A stretch of 64,000 bases of DNA from Pinguiococcus pyrenoidosus (taxonomy: Eukaryota > Sar > Pinguiophyceae > Pinguiochrysidales > Pinguiochrysidaceae): assembly GCA_019677205.1 (NCBI GenBank), contig JAAMXY010000665.1:62001-126000 (forward strand). Reading direction: 5' to 3'. Position 1 is the stretch's first letter. Every line of letters begins with the position of its first letter. Made by a program: the position numbers and the translations under genes. Positions 1-10,568 of the stretch are shown in pieces. The notes under the pieces were generated by a model. It ran no database searches and was not told the DNA's origin. It was given only the letters and a program-made list of their open reading frames with translations.

Positions 1-1985
1 CCCTGCACCCGATTGCCCCCTGAGCTCGAAAGATGCTCCCGTTGCTGCATCGCCGTCGAAAAGGACTCTTCTTCAAGCGCGTCAAGCTGGGCAGCAAGCG
101 ATCGTCCTCCTTCTTGAGTCGTCCGAGCTCTGCTTCTTGCGCCCGCCAGATCGATGACCCGCTTGCGACGCCTCGCTCCCGGCGCCCTGTCGCCTTCTGG
201 AGGAGCTGAGGTCGTTCGTCGCAAAGTAGGAGGTTGACGCTTGCCCAACTTCCGTCGGCCATCTCCGCTTACGGCCGGATGCGACTTCTCGACGCGATTG
301 GGCTCCCACAGCAGGCGCTTCGGTGCCCGCCCTTCTTCCGCATTCGGACGCGCACCACTCCCTTGACTATCCTTCATGCTCCCGGCTCGATCATCCCTCG
401 CCACTACACTTCGGCGCAGCGGCAGCGCTGGTATGATCTTTGATCGGAACACCTTCTTCTTCACCGTTGCCGTTGCCGCTGCCGCTGCCGCCGAAGTTGC
501 CTTCGAAGTTGTAGACGCAGCCGCTGCCGATGCCTGTGAACTTGTAGACGCAGCCTTGAGTGGAGAGGCATGTGGCGGGCTTGGTCGAGAAGCTGAGCTT
601 GGTCGAGAAGGTGAGCTTGGTCGAGAAGCTGTGCTTGGCCGAGAAGCTGACTTTGGCGGAGTCGGTGGAGGAGGCGCTTGCGGTTCAAGGGCTTCCGCCG
701 GCGGAGGAGGAGGCGTCTTCGCTTGGGAAACTGCTCCACTGCGAGCGGCTGGTGCTGAAGCCGACGCGGCCGGCATCCAGCTCGGCAGATTGGAGACTCT
801 CCTGCGACTGCTGTCCGTCACGGGTCTCTTTCTCGGCCGTGATCCTTCACCGAGCTCCGATCTGTCCGATTCGAAGCGTGGCGCTCTTTTGCCAGGTCTA
901 TTCTGCAATGCACTACTACCGGAGGCGTCGACACCGTTTGGCTTCATTGCTTTACTGCGAGGACTGGCACCATCTTGGGATGCGAAGGACGTCATCCGTG
1001 TTTGAAAACTCTTCGTCTGACGCTGGCCAATGCTGTCTGCAGCCAAGGTCACGTTTGCTCCAGAAGCGGCTCTGGATTGGGACTCGGCGGACGCGTTGGT
1101 TGCCAAGCTTCCCCTTGACGAAGCGTCGCTCCCTTGCGATGGGCGGTCCGCCGGGCCATAGTTTCCGAAGCTGTCGAAGATCTCCTCCACCGTCTCCGGT
1201 TGGGCCTGATGGCCTTGCGGAAGCGATCGATGCGAGACCGCTTCACCAGAGCCGTCTCCGGAAGCATCCCGCCTGATCGGCTTCTTCGGCTTGAACGACT
1301 TCTTCCTCCGCTGGTTCGCCTCCGAAGTCGCTTTGCCAGTGCCCTCGTCCTTCTTCCCGGGCCGGGATGAGACTGCAAGTCCATTTCCAGGCTTGGGAAG
1401 AGGCACCGAGCGTCGAAGCGCCGCGGCCTGGGTGCACAGCTGCCATCCGGTTGACGTCGCCGCTGCCGGCCCTCCGGCCTTGTCCGCAGCTACTGCCGTC
1501 GGCTTGGCGATGACCTTGTGCTCCGCGGCTTGACTGCCCTTCGGGGGTCCTTCTCGAGTGATGTAAAAGACCTGCAGGACGGGGTTCTCGGAGGGATCCC
1601 ACTTCTGAGGAGCTGGCCGCTCGAGGTCTTCCTCCCGGAAAAGACGAGCTCGGTGGAGCTGGCGAGCGCGGAAGAGGGCGTCTCGAACGGCGTCTTCCGG
1701 CCCGAAGAAGCTGATCACCGCACTATTCGCATGCAGCCTCAGATCCCCGGTCTCGCGCATCTGAAACGACCCGATTTTGGCCCGCAAGTTGACGCCTGTC
1801 CCCGCAACGACACAGCGGCGCTGGAAAAACTCCTCCAGATCCGCCGCGCTGGTGTGCAGGCCCAAGCCGCTCACCCGAACCGCGTCGCAGTCCTTCGGAA
1901 CCGCCTCGATGGGCCTCTTGCGCCCACGGCCGTGGAGATGGCGACGTCTGGCGCCGCTGGTCAGAGCTTGGACGTCCGCGCTCAT
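1..1985 (-). CDS. RRM-like RNA-binding protein with long disordered tail, 3' end outside window
   Basis: An uninterrupted reading frame runs from an ATG at 1985 down to base 1 without a stop, so at least 661 codons are present and the C-terminus lies outside the window. Residues about 35-115 look like a single divergent RRM: an RNP2-like strand VRVSGLGL, a helix SAADLEEFF, then an RNP1-like strand ending NSAVISFFG and a second helix. The rest is low complexity, rich in Ser, Arg, Lys, Pro and Ala, with Lys/Arg clusters around RRKKSFKPKKPIRR and a Ser-Arg-Pro segment encoded by an 18-bp DNA repeat at about 579-652. This composition suits a nuclear RNA-binding or splicing-associated protein, but that is inference. 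The RRM assignment is by fold pattern only; canonical aromatic RNP1 residues are weak. Confidence 0.6.
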   Translation of the reverse strand, partial: MSADVQALTSGARRRHLHGRGRKRPIEAVPKDCDAVRVSGLGLHTSAADLEEFFQRRCVVAGTGVNLRAKIGSFQMRETGDLRLHANSAVISFFGPEDAVRDALFRARQLHRARLFREEDLERPAPQKWDPSENPVLQVFYITREGPPKGSQAAEHKVIAKPTAVAADKAGGPAAATSTGWQLCTQAAALRRSVPLPKPGNGLAVSSRPGKKDEGTGKATSEANQRRKKSFKPKKPIRRDASGDGSGEAVSHRSLPQGHQAQPETVEEIFDSFGNYGPADRPSQGSDASSRGSLATNASAESQSRAASGANVTLAADSIGQRQTKSFQTRMTSFASQDGASPRSKAMKPNGVDASGSSALQNRPGKRAPRFESDRSELGEGSRPRKRPVTDSSRRRVSNLPSWMPAASASAPAARSGAVSQAKTPPPPPAEALEPQAPPPPTPPKSASRPSTASRPSSPSRPSSASRPSPPHASPLKAASTSSQASAAAASTTSKATSAAAAAATATVKKKVFRSKIIPALPLRRSVVARDDRAGSMKDSQGSGARPNAEEGRAPKRLLWEPNRVEKSHPAVSGDGRRKLGKRQPPTLRRTTSAPPEGDRAPGARRRKRVIDLAGARSRARTTQEGGRSLAAQLDALEEESFSTAMQQREHLSSSGGNRVQ

Positions 1986-2407
1986 GTTGTTACGGCCGCG
2001 CAGCTCGCATCGCCCCGCTACGTCGCTGTTAAGGACGCGCAGAGAGCACCAGCCGACATACAGACAGACAGAAGCGAGAGCGCGACTTCCAGACGGTGAA
2101 CAAAAGGGTAGCAAGGCGGCGGACGAGGCGGGAAAGCGCGCCAAAAGGGAGCGGGACGATCTCGGACGGAGATGGCGTTGCGACGGAGACGAGCATGCAT
2201 AAAACATGCTCTTCATCAGCCAATAACACCACGTCATTCAATCTCTACATCCATATTCATCTCTATTAATGGACAATAACGGAATCCATTTCGCGCATTT
2301 CGGGAACGGCGGCAGAAGATGACAGAGCGCCGGAGATCCGAGCTGAAGTAAAGCCAAACGGATGAAACAGATATGCCGCCGCGGGAGTTGGACCCCACAT
2401 CTTTAGC
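1986..2407. other. Divergent intergenic region (422 nt)
   Basis: The interval separates the RRM-like gene, reading left, from the 209-aa gene, reading right, so it should hold both promoters. I see no TATA box, no RNA gene and no convincing ORF. Confidence 0.4.
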
Positions 2408-3240
2408 ATGGCCACCGCCGCACATGCGGGGGTGTTCGAGGAGCGCTTCGACCGCGACACGGAGCTGCGCACGCTCCGGCTCATCTGCGAAAGGTCGGTC
2501 GGCGGTGGGAAGAAATGGGAAGGCGTTCCCGCCAAGACGAGTTTGAACTGAAAAGTAACGTCTGTCGTGCCTCATCGAAAACAAGAGAGATCCTCGTCGC
2601 GCAGTTTCGGGAACTCGTACAGCTGTCGCAGAAGCGCCAGGAATGGGACCGCGCGCGACTTCTTCCGCTTGCACTGCATCTTCGCGAGAAGGTACGCGTC
2701 TCCAGGTGTCTCAAGCGCATTCCCCCTCCAGGGATGCCTAGGGGCGCAAGTGACGATACCTGCCAAGACTCTTCAGGTCATCGAGTCCATTGCAAGCTGG
2801 CGAAGGATGCTCACTGGGCCGGAGCCCTTCGAGTTCTCGGGAGAGAACTACTTGCTGAAGCTCTGTCATGACTTGGATGGACTTCGGTGCGTTTCTGCGC
2901 AATTGCTGTCCTTTACACATGTCAGGAACTTCGGTGTAAGGAGCATGTTCCTGCTAGGCATATCAACATGCGGCAGTATTTCTGCTTCGAAGTGGGGAAC
3001 TACAACCCGTTCGTGCTGCCGCTGGTACCCCCAGGAACGCCTCGGCTCTTCGGGATCGCACAGGAAAGCCGGCCGCCGACTCGCATTGCACCTTCGAGAG
3101 ACGAGCGCATAGCACGCGTCGATGAACCAGGTAGAGACGGAGATAGTCGTTGCAAGACCGACTTGGACGAACAAGAGCCGGAGGATCCTGCGCTTCGACA
3201 GCTGCTGGATTCGTTGCCCCAAGAAAGCGTTCTGAGGTAA
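2408..3240 (+). CDS. Unrecognised 209-aa protein, four exons
   Basis: Predicted exons are 2408..2493, 2586..2691, 2732..2886 and 2958..3240. All splices are GT-AG and the total is 630 nt with phases conserved. The N-terminal 90 residues look helical and charged (REILVAQFRELVQLSQKR, then LALHLREK). A middle part contains SWRRML and FSGENYLLKLCHDLD. It is followed by the hydrophobic, Pro-rich stretch FEVGNYNPFVLPLVPPGTP and then an acidic, disordered C-terminus. I do not recognise the family. The middle block looks conserved rather than random, because it is free of low complexity and spans three exon junctions in one frame. The stop TAA overlaps a possible donor (CTGAG/GTAAAC), so a short extra 3' exon is possible. 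Confidence 0.5.
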
Positions 3241-3359
3241 ACTTCATGCAAGTCCCTTTCGATTGTTCCCCTTCTTGCTTGTCCAGTGACGCTTGAGAAA
3301 GGGAGGCAGCAGATGACCAATGCCTTCGTAGGCAACTCGACACACGAGGATGGGACTGC

Positions 3360-4418
3360 TTGATGAGCTTGGCGAACCCTGACGAAACGGATTTGGGGAG
3401 AATCCGCGACGCCGACGAGATTCTTCGCCGGGAAGTTGAGCTGCGCGGCGGTACCGGGAGCCGTCATGGCCCTTCGCGCTCATGGGCAGTCGACAAGTGG
3501 AGATTCCGAGGCTTTCGAGTGGATGCAGCAGTCCGCCGGGCCCTCTTGCAGAGAAGAGACAGCCCGAACATGCGGAACGCGTCCACGGCGCGTGCAAGTC
3601 CAAGTCGGGGCGGAGAAGGGGGGGCAGCGGCGACGACTGATAGGCAGCGCCTCACAGGGTTGCAACAGTCGTCGGAGGGTAGAGGGACGCCATCTTCAAG
3701 GGTCAAGGAAGGAGCCCAAGGGAATCGCCGCTCTCCATCGCCTGGTTCCGCGCAAGTGTACGAGGAGCGATTTCCGGGAACGGGTATTGCCAAACGCGCC
3801 TTGGGCATTCCGTCGACGGAGCAGCTCCTGCCTGCCAAGGCAAGCACCAGCGAATCACCAAAGCCTTCAGAGACGCCTGTGATCCGTGAACACAGTCCGC
3901 GTGATTGTCCGGGCGATCTACCAAACGCGGAAAGACGATCACCACCCCCTTCACCAGCGGAAAAGATCGAGAAAAGGAAGAAGATGGAGAAGATGAAGAA
4001 GATGGGGAAGATGGAGAAGATGGAGAAGCCAGCAAATCTCCAAGCCAATTTCATGGAATCAGCGCGAGTTGCTGTACCGACGGGTCGGGCGATCGGAGAA
4101 CGATCTGCATCGCAGATCAAAGCGACTTCGCAGGCCGGGCGACGGGAAGCGTCCACTCGCACACCCTTGCGCGGTTCGGGATCCCGCCTGCGCGCACGAG
4201 CATCACCCTTCATGAAGACCAAAGGGAATGCGGATGTGCGAAAGACATCGAGCGGAGGACCTGTGCTTCCCGAGAGAATGACGGGGGAAACGAAAGACCG
4301 AGCATCGGGGGGAGCCGCACATGTGCGCAATGGACGCAGCAGATTAAGCGAAGCAATTGATGCCACTGACACGGTTGCGAGCAGTATCCTGAACCCCAAG
4401 CTGAAGCTGAAGCTGTAG
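3360..4418 (+). CDS. Possible low-complexity protein (352 aa), uncertain
   Basis: This is the longest frame in its interval. It encodes a Lys/Arg/Ser/Pro-rich sequence with no recognisable domain. Residues about 200-222 form a Met-Glu-Lys-Lys repeat (KKMEKMKKMGKMEKMEK) produced by a short purine-rich DNA repeat at about 3965-4027. The opposite strand is also open for 393 codons (3464..4645), but that product contains runs of Phe/Ile/Ser typical of antisense to a Lys/Glu repeat, so the plus frame is preferred. It may be a disordered protein, a 3' exon of the gene ending at 3240, or non-coding. Confidence 0.3.
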   Translation: MMSLANPDETDLGRIRDADEILRREVELRGGTGSRHGPSRSWAVDKWRFRGFRVDAAVRRALLQRRDSPNMRNASTARASPSRGGEGGAAATTDRQRLTGLQQSSEGRGTPSSRVKEGAQGNRRSPSPGSAQVYEERFPGTGIAKRALGIPSTEQLLPAKASTSESPKPSETPVIREHSPRDCPGDLPNAERRSPPPSPAEKIEKRKKMEKMKKMGKMEKMEKPANLQANFMESARVAVPTGRAIGERSASQIKATSQAGRREASTRTPLRGSGSRLRARASPFMKTKGNADVRKTSSGGPVLPERMTGETKDRASGGAAHVRNGRSRLSEAIDATDTVASSILNPKLKLKL

Positions 4419-4784
4419 CCGTAGCTGAAGCTGTAGCCGTAGCTGCAGCCATCGCTGTAGCTAGGGAGCTGGTCCAGAACCTTCGAACGCCGCAGGCTTT
4501 CCGTGGAATGCGGGCAGCTGGAATCTGGAGGAGCGCTCGGGCGGGACAGAAGGAATTTGATTCTTCGCTCCATTCCATTCGGACGCGCCGCGCGAAAGGA
4601 AGCTTTCCGCACGAAAGAGAGCTTCTGCACGAAAGTAAGCTTCACATCATCACAGTAGGGGGGCCGCTTGGATCGTGCTTGTGCACAGAGAAGGGCAGCT
4701 CCGAAAGGCTTCCACTTCTGCTCTAGTAGTGTACATCGGCCTTCTCTGCTTCAAGATCGGTGGCGCACGCCAGTCACATCTACG
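4419..4784. other. Intergenic, with short CTGAAG/CTGTAG repeat
   Basis: Bases about 4400-4462 carry an 18-bp imperfect tandem repeat built on agctgaagctgtagccgt. Nothing else is recognisable between the low-complexity ORF and the cullin stop. Confidence 0.4.
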
Positions 4785-7367
4785 CTACGCTAGGTAGTGG
4801 TATATCCGGCGATCATTGGCGTCACGCTCCAAGTATTCACGCTCGATCAGGGACTCTACTCGCTTCTTGATGAGCACGGGGTCCGGCGAGAAGCGCTGTG
4901 CGAGCTGTCGCGTCACTTCCCCGACGAGCTCATTGTGGCGCAGCGTCTTCCGTGCTTTCATGATGCGTACTATGTGTGCCTCCACCAGGTGCTTGCGCCG
5001 GCTCTCGACGTAGTCCGGCAGCGCACCCGAGCCGTCTCCCTCGCCCTTTGCCGTGCTTGACGAGCCGGCGCTGCCCTTGATCGACACAAGCGGGACTCGC
5101 ACGCGCTTGTGGCGAGAGCTATAATTCTCGTTGAAGCGATACATCTCAACTTTCTGGCCGGTGGATTCACCAGAAGCGGCACCCTCGCCCTTCCCTGGAT
5201 CGAAGCAAGAGGTCGTCAGCCAAAAGTTGCTTTCTCTTTCCAGAACCACGGAGAAGGGCGGGCGGAAGCGACGCTCTTACCAGCCTCGACAGTCTCTCGC
5301 CTTAGGATGCGATGCTTCGGCGTCGAGAGGCTGATCAGATGTCGCTTCAGCTCAGCGTCAGGGATGGAGGTCTTCTTCTTGATTTCCTCGAGCGTCAGCA
5401 CGTCTGCTTCGTTGAACATCATGAGGATGCACATTTGATACGTGCTGACATCCAAGTCGTGACGTTTCACTTGGCCGTCGGCCCGGAAGACGGCCTTGAG
5501 GTCCGCTCGGCCCATGTTCACCTGCCAGTACACCTGTAGCGCTTGATTAGCGACCGCCTCGACTTGACAGCCTGCCGAAGGCGAGGCGATTACCTTCCGC
5601 CCAGTGTGATTCTCGAGGTAGTATCTCTCGAAGACCTCGCAAAGCTGGGTGATCTCCGGAGGCAGGCGGCATGGCTCGCTCAGCGGGTTCGGCCAGTGCC
5701 CTTGTGTAAGGATGCTGCAGTCGAAGTCCAGCGGCGATCCTTCCTTGTAGGACTGCCACACGTCCGACGTGCGGAACTGCTCCAGGGTGTCCCGAGAGAT
5801 CTGCATGTCGTTGAACATGCCCTCCAGCTTCGAAGTGAACTGGTAACCGCATTCCGACTTCAGCTTGACGACCATCGCTTTCTCCGCTTCGTCGCTCAGG
5901 CTCTTGCCGCTGAGCAGCCTCTTGCCCAGATACTGCTTGTAGAACTCCTCAAAGACGTCTTTGTCCTGTGATGCCAAGAGTCAGCAACCTCCCCTCCAAG
6001 AGGCCCGCAGCAGTCCAGGCCACGTCTCTTCCCCCACCTGCAGGTATCTGAACAAGATGATCACTCGATCTAATCGGAGGTCCACCTCATTCTCGCTGAG
6101 GCCGCGCAGCTTCGACTTCAGCAGATCGTCGATGTACAGCGCCATGTACTTTGCACAGTTCGCGTCCATGTTCATAAAGTTCTCGAACGCGTCGCGGAGA
6201 ACTTTCTTGAACTTCGCCTCCGAGTTGAACGCGGCGCTGACGATATGCTCGTACTTCTCCCGCATGTTCAGGAGATTGGTGACGAACTGGACGGGGTCCT
6301 TGGTCCTCTCTTGGTCGGTGACGTGCTGCCGACCGATTTTCGTGATGTGCTCGTACAGCTTCTTCTTGATAAACTCTAGACTCTGCGGGACGCGGCTGAA
6401 CAGGCGGAACATGCGCTTGAGGTCGTCAATGCGCACGTTGTCGAACATGAAGACGCAGCCGCTGTTTTCCATCTCCGTCAGCGACTGCGCATGGCTCTCG
6501 ATGAGCTCCTGCTCCACGATGTAGGCGACCTTCTCGCCGGTGGCCGGGTGCAGGATCCCGTCTGCCCGGTCAATCTCTTCATTTATTCGCCCCTCCGCCT
6601 TCACGAGGTAGGCGTCGCAGGTGTTGTGGGAAAGGAACTCGAGGGACTCGAGGCGGTAGAAGACCCGCGTCTCGTGCAGGAAGGCGGCCTCGAAGTCTGC
6701 CTCGTACACGACCGTGGAGCCCACTCCGACCTCCACCAGCATGTTCAGGATGGTCTTGAGCAGCGGGCGATCCACAAGTTGGCCTTGGCGCTCTTCCTTG
6801 ATCGCGGCCAGCAGGAGCGTGCGCAGCCGGTCGCGCACTTTCGCGTGGTGAATCACCGCTTGCAGAAACACCTCCAAGCCCATTTCGTAGGTCGTTTTCA
6901 CCTGGGGGGGCGGAGACGGGGCAAGGTCACTTCTTGTGTCTCTCGGAAAAGCGGCTAGCTTTGGGCTGCCGGTGCGTCCTCACCTTCCTCGGCGTCGCGT
7001 AGGTGCGATCCATGTACATGAGAATGTCCTTCACGGTGGACAGGATGACCTTCTGCTCGGACCACTTCCCAGACAGCGTCTCCAGAAGCTGCGCATCCGG
7101 CGTTTTCGCCACCTGCTCTCCGATGGCTACGAAGCGCCCGGTCAAGCTGTCCTTCACGCCGGAGTACAGCAACTCTCCATGCTTATCCAGGACCAGATTG
7201 TACGCTGAGCGGTACAGGATCTCGAAGCTCAGCTGAGAGCTCTTCTTCTGGTAGATTTGGTCGATTGCGTCCCTTAGACTTCTCCACTCATCTTCGGCTT
7301 CCTCGCGGCTGAGCAGCTTCCGCCCTTGGTACGGCTGGATCACGATCTTCTTCTTCTTCTCACTCAT
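4785..7367 (-). CDS. CUL3: Cullin-3 (CRL3 ubiquitin ligase scaffold)
   Basis: Cullin-3 is the elongated scaffold that joins BTB substrate adaptors at its N-terminus to Rbx1 and the E2 at its C-terminus. Predicted exons on the minus strand are 7367..6984, 6901..6038, 5965..5281 and 5194..4785, giving 780 aa (human CUL3 is 768). The first exon has the CUL3-type start SFEILYRSAYNLVLDKHGE. The cullin-homology region contains DVFEEFYKQYLGKRLL and FNEADVLTLEEI. The winged-helix B domain has the neddylation block IVRIMKARKTLRHNELV, in which the Lys of MKARK aligns with the NEDD8 acceptor. The C-terminus EREYLERDANDRRIYHYLA matches the family end. All three introns (82, 72 and 86 nt) are GT-AG. CUL3 rather than CUL1/2/4 is supported by the N-terminal and C-terminal blocks. 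Confidence 0.95.
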
Positions 7368-8377
7368 CGTCTCGACTTGGATCGTCGCCTCGCGTCGATT
7401 TTGAAAGGGCGTCGCGGCGCAATCTGTCGCCGCCCAAGGGGAACTGCCTTAACAGTTGCACACGACGAAAATCCGGTGGCCACGCCGATGTCGTGCCGCG
7501 CCGCTCTCTCGCCACTTCAAGCTTTCGTGTCTGCACTGACGCCTGAGCGTCCCGAGAGGAGCAGAAGCGCCCACGGGAAGGATCCGCGCGATGGAGTTCC
7601 CAAGAGAACGCGGGAAAACTGTGCCCATAGATTTTCAGAATCACCGGTCAAGGCCTGCATGGACTTATTTCTATACCAAATTAATTTTGAAATATTTTTA
7701 CCTACTCAAATACATAAAAGAACAATGATAAAACTATCTTTCATATTGCGCAGGACAGAGCCATTGTCGGCGGCGGGTGAGCGTGCCGAGAGGTACTTCA
7801 TGGTACTCTAGTACCCATAGTACACTTGAAGTGATATTTCAATATTTGTTTTTGTCATAATTTATAAATATCTTTACTAAAATTTGTAAATAATTTGGAT
7901 TTTGATCGCAGTGGTAGGCGTAGTCAAGTACCGGTCTACCTCTTCTGGCCTCCTCCGCAGCGGATTTCAGATTTGTGCGGCACTTGCGACTTTCTGCTGC
8001 ACGCCGCACGAGGTCTGGCATCGACAAATCGCTTTCCCCTCCCCTCCTCTCCCCACCCCGCCCCGCCCAATTCCACCTCGAAAGCAGACTTGCCCGATGT
8101 TGTTGCATTGCTTTCCCACAGCCACCGTTCAGTTCCTGGTTCATGATTCTCAGATGCGTGGGACAGGAAGTGGCCACCTGTGGTCGGAGTGTGGGGGAGG
8201 CAGACACAAAGGAATGAGACGGTGCGCAAGGAGAGGAAGCGACTGACGGACGAACGAAGAAGACCTTGGGGTTGCTCTACGCATTTCGTACAGGAGGGTG
8301 GACGTAAACAGCGCGAGTCTGGGATTTTATTGAACAGGAGACTCGTCCACACATCACTTTTCACTTGGTGCGGGAAC
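7368..8377. other. Intergenic, with AT-rich island 7660-7900
   Basis: About 1 kb lies between the cullin start and the DXS stop, both on the minus strand. Bases 7660-7900 are strikingly AT-rich compared with the surrounding DNA. The rest includes a C/T-rich tract near 8035-8075. Short ORFs here show no recognisable protein. Confidence 0.5.
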
Positions 8378-10568
8378 TCAGAGGACTGGCACCGCCGCAC
8401 GCTTGAGCAGCCGGCGGACCGTTCCGGCGATGTGCTGGCTGTTGAGACCCGCTTCGTCGTACTGCTCCTGCTGCGAGCCCGCCTCGATGTATCTGTCCGG
8501 CAGGACCATCGGCCGCATCTTGAGGTTGCCGCTATCCAGCAGGCCATCTAGAGCGAGGAAGTGAAGCACGTGATCTCCGAAGCCCCCGATGGAGCCCTCC
8601 TCGACGGTGATGAGCACATCGTTGTCACGAGCCAGGGATCTGATGAGGTCGAGGTCCAGGGGCTTCATGAACCGGGCGTCCGCCACCGTGACGCTCATGC
8701 CGTCCTTCTCTAATTCTTCCGCGGCGATGAGTGCCGAGCTGAGCCTCGTACCAATCGTCAGTATTGCCACCCTGTCACCCTTGGCGGCGCCCTGCTTCAC
8801 GATCCTCCCCTTGCCGATCTCCAGCGGCTTGCCTCGCGCGGGAATCTCGTCGATGTCGTAGCCGAAGAGGTCGCGCAGCGTCTCCAAGCCGTAGCCCGTG
8901 CCGCGCGGGTAGCGCATCGCGCTGGTCTTGTCGTCGATGCCGACCTGGGTCTCCACCATGTTCATGAGCTCGATCTCATCGCTGGGCGCCATAATCACAA
9001 TGTCCGGGAGGGCGCCCAGGTAGGTCAGGTCGAAGGATCCGTGGTGCGTCGGTCCGTCGTTGCCGACGAGCCCGGCGCGATCCAGGACGAGGCGAACCGG
9101 CAGCTTCTGGAGCACGGCGTCGTGCATGACCTGGTCGTATCCCCGCTGCAGGAAGGTGCTGTAGACGCAGCAGAACGGCTTCAAGCCCTCGCTGGCCATG
9201 CCCGCCGCGAAGGTCACGGCGTGCTGCTCGGCGATGCCGACGTCGTAGGTGCGCTGCGGGAAGCGCCGTCCGAAGATGTCCATTCCCGTGCCGCCGGGCA
9301 TGGCCGCGGTGATGCCGATGACCTTGCGGTCATCCGTGGCCGCGGCGATGAGCGCGTTGGCGAAGATGCTGGTGAAGCTGGGGGCGCGGGGCGCCGGCTT
9401 GAACTGCTTGCCCGTGCGCACGTCAAACTTGGGCACGCCGTGGTACTTGTCCGAGGCGCGCTCGGCCGGAGGGTAGCCATAGCCCTTCTCGGTCTTCAGG
9501 TGCAGCAGGATGGGCTTCTGCATCTTGTTGTCGCGGATGTTCTGCAGGATGGGGATGAGGTTGTCCAGGTCGTGGCCGTCCACGGGGCCAATGTAGTAGA
9601 AGCCCAGCTCCTCGAAGAGGGTGCCGCCGGACACGATGCCACGGGCGTACTCGTCGATCTTCTTGTTCATCTGCTGGATCTCCTCCGGCATGAACTTGTT
9701 GAAGGTCTTGGCGATCTCACGGACGTTCTGAAACGGCTTCGACGCCACCAGGCGCGACGTGTAGGCAGACAGCGCGCCCGAGGGCATGGTGCCCGCTACG
9801 GACGGCGTGCCCGTGGGCAGGGACACCTGCATGTTGTCGTTGAGGATGACCAGCATGCGGCTGTTGAGGTAGCCGGCGTTGTTCATGGCCTCGTAGGCCA
9901 TGCCGCCGGTGATCGCGCCGTCTCCGATGACCGCCACGCAGTGGTTGTCCTTCTGCTTGAGCTGGCGCTTCGCCTCGGACATGCCGAGCGCGGCCGAGAT
10001 GCTGGTGGAGGAGTGGCCGGCGCCGAAGGCGTCGTACTCGGACTCCTTCATCTTGGCGAAGCCCGAGATGCCGCCGTACTTGCGCAACGTGTGCATGCGG
10101 TCACGCCGCCCCGTGAGGATCTTGTGCGGGTACACCTGGTGGCTCACGTCCCAGCAGATCTTGTCGTTGGGCGCGTCGAACACGGCGTGCAGAGCCACCG
10201 TCAACTCCACCACGCCCAGGGCGGAGCCCAGGTGCCCCCCGGTCTGGCTCACCGAATCCAGCACCTCCCAGCGCAGCTCGTACGCCAGCTGCTTCAGCTC
10301 GCGCACGGTCAGGTCCTTCATGTCCTTGGGGCTATTCACGCTGTCCAGAAGCGGCTTGCTCGCCGGCCCGACGAAGGGCCCATCCTCCAGCGCCGCGAAA
10401 AGTCGGCTCGCGCGCGGAATTTTCGGGGCGAAACCTGCGGAGAGTCCAAACAACTTAGCGACAAGGTTTCGGCGACCGAGAGCGCCGCAGCGCGCGTCTC
10501 GCACCTGTGCGGAGCGCGTCTGCCGCCGGCGCGAGAAGCGCCAAAACGGCCAGGAGCGTGAGACCCAT
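8378..10568 (-). CDS. DXS: 1-deoxy-D-xylulose-5-phosphate synthase, plastid-targeted
   Basis: DXS condenses pyruvate and glyceraldehyde 3-phosphate using thiamine diphosphate, the first step of the plastid MEP isoprenoid pathway. Predicted exons are 10568..10505 and 10434..8378 with a 70-nt GT-AG intron, giving 706 aa. The short first exon encodes a signal peptide ([18 protein letters not shown]), and the splice creates [10 protein letters not shown], a GFAP-type motif followed by a basic Ser/Arg transit segment. This is the bipartite leader used for complex red plastids. The enzyme has GDGAITGG with a downstream NDN (ThDP/Mg binding), [17 protein letters not shown], and [15 protein letters not shown] in the pyrimidine-binding domain. 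Without the intron the frame extends upstream to a longer, unlikely N-terminus. Confidence 0.95.

Noticed and set aside
3464-4645. 393-codon minus frame with a run of Phe/Ile/Ser resembling membrane segments.
   Set aside because: The hydrophobic run is the antisense of a Lys/Met/Glu repeat and the rest has no domain; the plus frame is slightly better but also uncertain.
9041-10561. 506-codon plus-strand frame opposite DXS.
   Set aside because: It is antisense to a well-conserved enzyme and its Val/His/Arg/Gly/Ala-rich composition is what the reverse complement of a GC-rich gene gives.
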